NCBI GenBank assembly: GCA_043802925.1
Contig: JAZDKP010000267.1
Span: 1-20,223 of the forward strand
Reading direction: 5' to 3'
DNA from: JAZDKP01 sp043802925
Lineage (GTDB): Bacteria > Fibrobacterota > OXYB2-FULL-49-7 > JAEUSG01
Length of the DNA stretch: 20,223 bases
Below the pieces are notes generated by a model. The model had not been told where the DNA came from. It ran no database searches and was given only the letters and a program-made list of their open reading frames with translations. Positions within the stretch are counted from its first letter, which is position 1; each line of letters opens with the position of its first letter. The position numbers and the translations under genes were made by a program. Shown here piece by piece: positions 15,966 to 20,223 of this stretch.

Positions 15966-16070
15966 GTTAAATTTATTTGACCGGCGGGCCATGATTACTT
16001 ATTTTAACAACGTATTGTTTTAATTAAGAAACCATGCATGATTGCTCCCATCAACGCCAAGGAACACCCC

Positions 16071-17453
16071 ATGCGAAAATTTGACTGCATCGTGGTGGGC
16101 GGCGGACCGGGCGGCGCAGTGGCCGCCATTGCCGCAGGTCGGCTGGGGCTGAAAACACTCATCGTGGAGCAGCAGGGATGCCTCGGCGGCGCGCTCACCT
16201 CCATGGGCGTGGCGCCCATGATGACCTTCCACGACTTCACGGCAGGACAGACCATCAGGGGAATTGCCGAAGAAGTGGTGCAGCGGCTGGTAAAAACGGG
16301 CGGTTCCCCCGGCCATGTGCCGGATTCCTCGGGCTATGTGGCGACCGTAACGCCGTTCGACCCCGAAATCCTTAAAATCGTTTATGAGGAAATGGCGCGT
16401 GAAGCAAAGGTGACGCTTCTCTACCACACCATGCTCGCGGGTGCCACCGTGAGGAAAAAGCGCATACAGTCAATTGCCGTGTGCAACAAGGCCGGGCTGT
16501 CGGAACTGAAGGCAGCCCTGTTCATTGACGGCACAGGTGACGGCGACCTTTCGGCCTGGGCCGGGGTTCCCTGTGACAAAGGGCGGGAAAGAGACGGCAG
16601 GCTTCAGCCCGGAACGCGCAACCTGATGTTATCTAATGTCAACATCGCGGCAATCCGGGATTCCATCCGTAAAAACCCGGGGGATTTCAGGCTGCTGCAC
16701 GGCAATGTTGAGGAAGCGCTGAACACGCCGCGCCTTTGCGTGAGCGGCTATTACGGCATGATTAAAAGAGCCCGTGAAGCGGGTGCGTTCTCCATCCCCC
16801 GCGATCAACTGTTGTTTTTTGAGGGACCGGGCGTTGGCAGAGTCAACGTCAACGTCAGCCGCGTCCTGGGCGTGGATGGCACGGACCCGTGGTCCCTCAG
16901 CGCGGCCGAAATCGAGGGACGGCGGCAGGTCCTGGAAATATACCGGTTCCTCAGGGAACGCATACCAGGTTTTGAAAACGCGGTCATGCACGCGGGCAGC
17001 GACAGAATCGGCATACGGGAAACCCGGCGCATCCGCGGGCTCCATGTACTGACCGCCGAGGAACTGTGGAAACCGGTCCGTTTTGAGGATGCCGTGGCCG
17101 CCTGCAGCTACCCCATTGATCTCCACAGCCCCACGGGCGTCAACACCCTCAACGACGACTCGCATGACCGCCCGATGCCCGTTTACACCATCCCCTACCG
17201 GAGCTTGGTGAACGCAACGGTCGTCAACCTCATCGCGTGCGGCCGCTGCATCTCGGCCACGCACGAGGCCCTGGCCGCGGTGCGCACCACGCCCACATGC
17301 ATGGCAACCGGCCAGGCCGCTGGCACAGCGGCCGCCCTGGCAAAGAAAAAAGGGAATGACGCGACAAAAGTCGATTCGAAGCAACTGGTAAAACGTCTTG
17401 TCAAAGACGGCGTCTGGCTCCCGGCGTGGGCCTTTGAAAGGAAGGGTCCATGA
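16071..17453 (+). CDS. FAD-dependent oxidoreductase (FAD_oxidored family)
   Basis: A 460-aa cytoplasmic flavoprotein. ATG 16071 is preferred over ATG 16038 because AAGGA lies 7 nt upstream and the Rossmann strand then starts at residue 5 (DCIVVGGGPGG). The dinucleotide motif GGGPGG is at 10-15 and Glu33 ends strand two (TLIVEQQGCLGGALTSMG). FIDGTGDGDLSAWAGVP (151-167) and the C-terminal GRCISATHEALAAVRTTP...GQAAGTAAALA (about 390-424) are hallmarks of this flavoprotein family (PF12831), which is abundant in Planctomycetes, Lentisphaerae and similar polysaccharide degraders. The substrate of most members is unknown. The gene overlaps the MFS transporter start by ATGA, so the two are translationally coupled and the transporter probably imports or exports its substrate or product. 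Confidence 0.9.
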   Translation: MRKFDCIVVGGGPGGAVAAIAAGRLGLKTLIVEQQGCLGGALTSMGVAPMMTFHDFTAGQTIRGIAEEVVQRLVKTGGSPGHVPDSSGYVATVTPFDPEILKIVYEEMAREAKVTLLYHTMLAGATVRKKRIQSIAVCNKAGLSELKAALFIDGTGDGDLSAWAGVPCDKGRERDGRLQPGTRNLMLSNVNIAAIRDSIRKNPGDFRLLHGNVEEALNTPRLCVSGYYGMIKRAREAGAFSIPRDQLLFFEGPGVGRVNVNVSRVLGVDGTDPWSLSAAEIEGRRQVLEIYRFLRERIPGFENAVMHAGSDRIGIRETRRIRGLHVLTAEELWKPVRFEDAVAACSYPIDLHSPTGVNTLNDDSHDRPMPVYTIPYRSLVNATVVNLIACGRCISATHEALAAVRTTPTCMATGQAAGTAAALAKKKGNDATKVDSKQLVKRLVKDGVWLPAWAFERKGP

Positions 17454-18781
17454 ACAGCAGTCCCACCACTTCCATGCCGGATACGGCACAACCCGATGAG
17501 CCCGGCAAGGTCACGGACACCGGAACGCTGAAAAAAGACCGCCTCCGCTTCAGTCTCGCAACCATACTGGGCCAGAGCGAGGAGGAAGGAATCGGCGCGG
17601 TCACCACGGTCATCATACGGTCGCTGGGCGGCGACGCGCTACACCTCGGATTCTACGGGGCCACGGGCAGCATCAACCTTTTTTTCAGCTGGACCGGAAC
17701 CCTCCTGCTCAAGGCCTTCAAATCCTATCGCAGGGCCATGAAGGCCGCCATGATGATCGGCTGCCTGATTGCCGCGCTGATTGCAGCGGCCATCTACCTG
17801 CCCGGGCTGTATCCTTCGCTCAAACCGTTTTCGCTCTGGACCTATCTCATGCTGATCGTGGTTTTTTCAGGACTCGCGGGGACCATCGTGAACATCGAAA
17901 GCGCCTGGATCGGCGACCTCGTGCCTAGGGGACGCCTCGGCTGGTTCACCAGCTACAAGTACATCATCAGCGTCGGAGGCGGGCTCCTGGTCAGCCTTTT
18001 CTTTGCCCGGATGAGCGACCTCCACCCCTGCTCCTCCACCTACGCCGGGGTCTATCTCATCTTCTTTCTTTCGTTCCTCGTCGCCACCGGTCTCTATCAC
18101 GGCATCACGGATCGCACCCCGAAGAACGCGAACTTTTTTTCCGGCGGCGCCACGCACCATGAACGGCTGAACTATAAAAGCGTTGCGCTCTGGCTCATGG
18201 TGCTTCATATCACCCTCTGGTACACGGGACGCGGCATGATGTTCGCGTTCTCGGCCGCCTACCTGCTCGACCAGTTTCATTACAGCCTCACCAAGGTCAT
18301 TGTCCTCAATATCGGCGGTCCGCTCATGGGCATCATCACCCTCTTTTTCCTGGGACGCATCAGTGACCGCACAGGGCCGCGCAAACCGCTCCTCATTATC
18401 AACTCCATCGTGGCCGTCTCTATGTTCCTCTGGGTCTCTTCCGCCTGGTTCGGGGTGCTGCCAATCATCCTGTTCTATATCATTTCCGGCGTGGGCGGTC
18501 GGGTCACAGCCATGCTCACCACCAATTATTCGCTTATACTGTATCCGGCCAAAGGGCGCTCCGGTTACCTCGCCGTGGGACGTATGGTCCCCAGCATTTT
18601 CACGACCATCATCGTAGTGGCCACCGGCGGTCTGCTGCGCTTATTGAAGGATTGGCATTATTCGTTTATGGGAACCACGCTCAACAACTACCACCTGATG
18701 TTTACCGTAAGCGCAATCCTCACCGTTGCCGCGGTGGTTCCGCTTTTTGCCATCGGCAACAGGACGGTAAAAGAAGCCTGA
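17450..18781 (+). CDS. MFS transporter
   Basis: A 443-aa inner-membrane protein with about twelve hydrophobic segments, the usual MFS size. A polar N-terminal tail (1-33) precedes the first membrane region. In the second half the cytoplasmic loop LGRISDRTGPRKPLLI (301-316) is the conserved MFS signature (G-x-x-x-D-R-x-G-R-K/R), marking the loop after the eighth helix. A central loop (220-245) separates the two bundles. ATG 17450 overlaps the upstream oxidoreductase stop by 4 bp. The substrate cannot be predicted; a small organic acid or sugar is the family norm. The oxidoreductase partner and the downstream enolase-superfamily gene suggest a catabolic cluster. Confidence 0.9.
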   Translation: MNSSPTTSMPDTAQPDEPGKVTDTGTLKKDRLRFSLATILGQSEEEGIGAVTTVIIRSLGGDALHLGFYGATGSINLFFSWTGTLLLKAFKSYRRAMKAAMMIGCLIAALIAAAIYLPGLYPSLKPFSLWTYLMLIVVFSGLAGTIVNIESAWIGDLVPRGRLGWFTSYKYIISVGGGLLVSLFFARMSDLHPCSSTYAGVYLIFFLSFLVATGLYHGITDRTPKNANFFSGGATHHERLNYKSVALWLMVLHITLWYTGRGMMFAFSAAYLLDQFHYSLTKVIVLNIGGPLMGIITLFFLGRISDRTGPRKPLLIINSIVAVSMFLWVSSAWFGVLPIILFYIISGVGGRVTAMLTTNYSLILYPAKGRSGYLAVGRMVPSIFTTIIVVATGGLLRLLKDWHYSFMGTTLNNYHLMFTVSAILTVAAVVPLFAIGNRTVKEA

Positions 18782-18804
18782 CTTTCTTGCCAAGAAAAGT
18801 TTTC
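18781..18804 (+). terminator. Weak candidate terminator after the MFS gene
   Basis: ACTTTCT (18781-18787) pairs with AGAAAAGT (18793-18800) with one bulged base around a TGCCA loop, followed by a short T run to 18803. The stem is AT-rich and overlaps the stop codon; strength is doubtful. Confidence 0.3.
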
Positions 18805-18833
18805 TCGTTGTTGGTGTTTTTGGACTTAATAAG

Positions 18834-18856
18834 GTATCTTATCAAACGATAGATAC
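18834..18856. promoter_or_regulatory. Imperfect inverted repeat upstream of the enolase-superfamily gene
   Basis: GTATCTTATC (18834-18843), AAAC, then GATAGATAC (18848-18856): arms match except for one extra T. It sits 36 bp before the ATG at 18892, in the 110-bp gap after the MFS gene, where an operator or promoter is expected. Function unproven. Confidence 0.35.
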
Positions 18857-18891
18857 TTTACAAGCAAGAACAGTAACAAAGGCTTTTCCCC

Positions 18892-20010
18892 ATGATGAAA
18901 ATTGAACGAATCGAATTGCACCACATCGAACAAGAACTTGTCCACCCGTTTCAAACCAGTTTCGCGACCGTTAAAGTTCGCCCCTGCATCCTGACTGCCG
19001 TGTCTGCCGGAGGAATAACGGGTTGGGCGCAGACCGTGGCGGGCGGGCGGCCGCATTACTCCGCCGAAACAAACGAAACTGCCTGGCATATGTTGAAGGA
19101 TTACCTCGCCGCCCCCCTCATCGGCTTCGAACTGCATGTTCCGGCGGATATCTTCCGCTCCCCGGGATACGCAATGGTACGCGGAAACCACATGGCCAAA
19201 GCGTCGCTGGAAATGGCCGTATGGGATCTTTTCGCAAAAGCGCAAAATGTTCCATTGCAGGTAATGTTCGGAAGCCGAAAACCGCGCGTGGAGGTTGGGG
19301 TGAGCATCGGCATCCAGTCTTCGATTGACGATTTGCTCATAAAAGTGGAACAGGCGGTCGCGATGGGTTACTGCCGGATAAAAATCAAGATAAAACCGGG
19401 CTGGGATATCGTCCCTTTGCAGGCAATAAGAGACCGGTTTCCAAGTATAAAACTGATGTGCGATGCCAATTCCGCCTATACGGTAATAGACGCCCCCCTC
19501 TTTCAGGAGATGGACGCGTTGAATCTTTTAATGATAGAGCAACCGTTTGCGCATGACGATATTATTGATCATTCAGGCTTACAGGCCAAAATACACACCC
19601 CAATCTGCCTGGATGAAAGCATCCACACTCTCGGGGATGCGCGTTTGGCAATGGCCCTGAAAGCATGCGGGATTATCAATATCAAGGTCGGACGCGTCGG
19701 CGGTTTGCATGAAGCACTCGCCATTCACAATTTCTGCGCCGAAAGGAACGTTCCCGTATGGTGCGGAGGGATGCTTGAGACCGGCATCGGTACAGCAGCC
19801 AATCTGCATTTATCGAGCTGCCCGAATTTCTCGCTGCCTTCCGATATCACGGTTACGGACAAGCTATACCAAGACGAAATCACGGAACCTGAATTCGTCT
19901 TTCATGGGGAAGACAGCACGGTTTCGGTTCCCCAGGGCCCGGGGATAGGTGTCAAGGTGCTTCTGAATAATGTGGAAAAACTCAGGAAACGGCATTTAAT
20001 TTTCAAGTGA
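18892..20010 (+). CDS. Enolase-superfamily enzyme, o-succinylbenzoate synthase / N-acylamino-acid racemase type
   Basis: A 372-aa cytoplasmic enzyme; ATG 18892 and the adjacent ATG 18895 are equally possible, with a weak AAAGG at 18878. The N-terminal capping domain ends with NHMAKASLEMAVWDLFAKA (99-117). The barrel carries the superfamily's muconate-lactonizing-type residues: the KxK pair (RIKIKIKPGWD, catalytic Lys166), metal ligands Asp191 (MCDANSAY), Glu216 (MIEQPF) and Asp241 (CLDESI), and the opposite catalytic Lys265 (INIKVGRVGG), then WCGGMLETGIG. VEVGVSIGIQ and the KPGWD context favour the NSAR/OSBS family over mandelate racemase or dipeptide epimerase types. NSAR/OSBS enzymes dehydrate SHCHC in menaquinone synthesis or racemise N-acyl amino acids; with no other men gene here, racemase or another activity is as likely. 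It follows the oxidoreductase-MFS pair by 110 bp on the same strand. Confidence 0.88.
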   Translation: MMKIERIELHHIEQELVHPFQTSFATVKVRPCILTAVSAGGITGWAQTVAGGRPHYSAETNETAWHMLKDYLAAPLIGFELHVPADIFRSPGYAMVRGNHMAKASLEMAVWDLFAKAQNVPLQVMFGSRKPRVEVGVSIGIQSSIDDLLIKVEQAVAMGYCRIKIKIKPGWDIVPLQAIRDRFPSIKLMCDANSAYTVIDAPLFQEMDALNLLMIEQPFAHDDIIDHSGLQAKIHTPICLDESIHTLGDARLAMALKACGIINIKVGRVGGLHEALAIHNFCAERNVPVWCGGMLETGIGTAANLHLSSCPNFSLPSDITVTDKLYQDEITEPEFVFHGEDSTVSVPQGPGIGVKVLLNNVEKLRKRHLIFK

Positions 20011-20092
20011 TTCCATTACGGTATATTTTCTGCATACAAAAGTGTGCTCATGGTGGTATTTCCGGTCTGAAAAAGGTATCTTAATGAATCCT

Positions 20093-20112
20093 CCCCGCAG
20101 CAAGCTGCGGGG
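20093..20112. repeat. Perfect GC-rich hairpin repeat
   Basis: CCCCGCAGC (20093-20101), AA, GCTGCGGGG (20104-20112): perfect 9-bp arms. It lacks a T-tract and is followed closely by further palindromes, so it reads as an interspersed repeat, although it could help 3' end processing of the enolase-superfamily transcript. Confidence 0.75.
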
Positions 20113-20138
20113 TATCGAAAGGCAAAGAGGCTTTCTCT

Positions 20139-20202
20139 GTCATTCCCGCGAAAGCGGGAATCCACCACCTGATGATGGATTCCGGGTCAAGCCCGGAATG
20201 AC
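20139..20202. repeat. Composite palindromic interspersed repeat (double hairpin)
   Basis: Two hairpins, ATTCCCGC-GAAA-GCGGGAAT (20142-20161) and ATTCCGGG-TCAAG-CCCGGAAT (20179-20199), lie inside an outer pair GTCATTCC (20139-20146) / GGAATGAC (20195-20202); GGAATCCA (20157-20164) also pairs with TGGATTCC (20176-20183). The whole can fold as a cruciform. Repeats with these GTCATTCCCG ... GGAATGAC ends are widespread in bacterial intergenic DNA. Confidence 0.85.
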
Positions 20203-20211
20203 AAACAAGCC

Positions 20212-20223
20212 GTAGCAAGCTAC
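20212..20223. repeat. Hairpin repeat cut by window end
   Basis: GTAGC-AA-GCTAC is a perfect palindrome ending at the last base, sharing the AGCAAGCT core with the hairpin at 20093-20112. Its arms probably continue beyond the window. Confidence 0.5.

Noticed and set aside
18831..20083. 11-bp direct repeat AAGGTATCTTA flanking the enolase-superfamily gene (18831-18841 and 20073-20083), as if target-site duplications
   Set aside because: Eleven-base matches are expected many times by chance in 20 kb, and no transposase or inverted ends accompany them.

Overview
The window is about 20 kb of ordinary bacterial chromosome with dense coding, GC-rich genes and AT-rich regulatory gaps. Four secreted proteins carry a signal peptide and a C-terminal ~85-residue domain of the type IX secretion (Por-type) sorting / FlgD-like class: a PNPF or PDPF turn, then V-x-I-x-x-x-x-G and a closing basic strand. 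That points to the FCB superphylum or a neighbouring candidate phylum (Fibrobacterota-like, Raymondbacteria-like, KSB1-like). No rRNA or housekeeping marker is present, so the phylum is an inference.

Layout. (1) 1-1456: selD (selenophosphate synthase, +), convergent and overlapping by 14 bp with a single-domain CheY-like response regulator (-). (2) 1601-3967 (-): a sigma-54 enhancer-binding protein with PAS-like segments and what looks like a concanavalin/LamG-type beta-sandwich in its sensory half. (3) 3968-4299: a dyad-rich, AT-rich divergent regulatory region. (4) 4300-7827 (+): a secreted 973-aa protein resembling the PcRGLX/YetA (PL26, exo-rhamnogalacturonan lyase) family, then a GNAT acetyltransferase in the same unit. 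(5) 7828-8137: a second AT-rich regulatory region with an 18-bp-phased repeat. (6) 8138-15142 (+): three consecutive secreted Asp-box (BNR-like) proteins, related to one another, all with sorting domains, closed by a strong intrinsic terminator at 15195-15231. (7) 15268-15965 (-): a VapBC-type toxin-antitoxin pair with a perfect 12-bp-arm operator-like palindrome. (8) 16071-20010 (+): an FAD-dependent oxidoreductase and an MFS transporter joined by an ATGA overlap, then an enolase-superfamily protein of the o-succinylbenzoate synthase / N-acylamino-acid racemase type. (9) 20011-20223: a cluster of interspersed palindromic repeats running off the window.

How it may work together (inference): the sigma-54 regulator, the secreted PL26-like enzyme and the three-gene propeller operon look like one polysaccharide-responsive locus. 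The regulator's sandwich domain would be a cytoplasmic ligand sensor and the four sorted proteins would act at the cell surface or outside. The two secreted-protein transcription units share promoter architecture (TTGGA-N16-YATAAT) and a GTCTC-N6-GTATWAT element upstream. No canonical -24/-12 sigma-54 promoter was found in front of either unit, so the link to the regulator is unproven.
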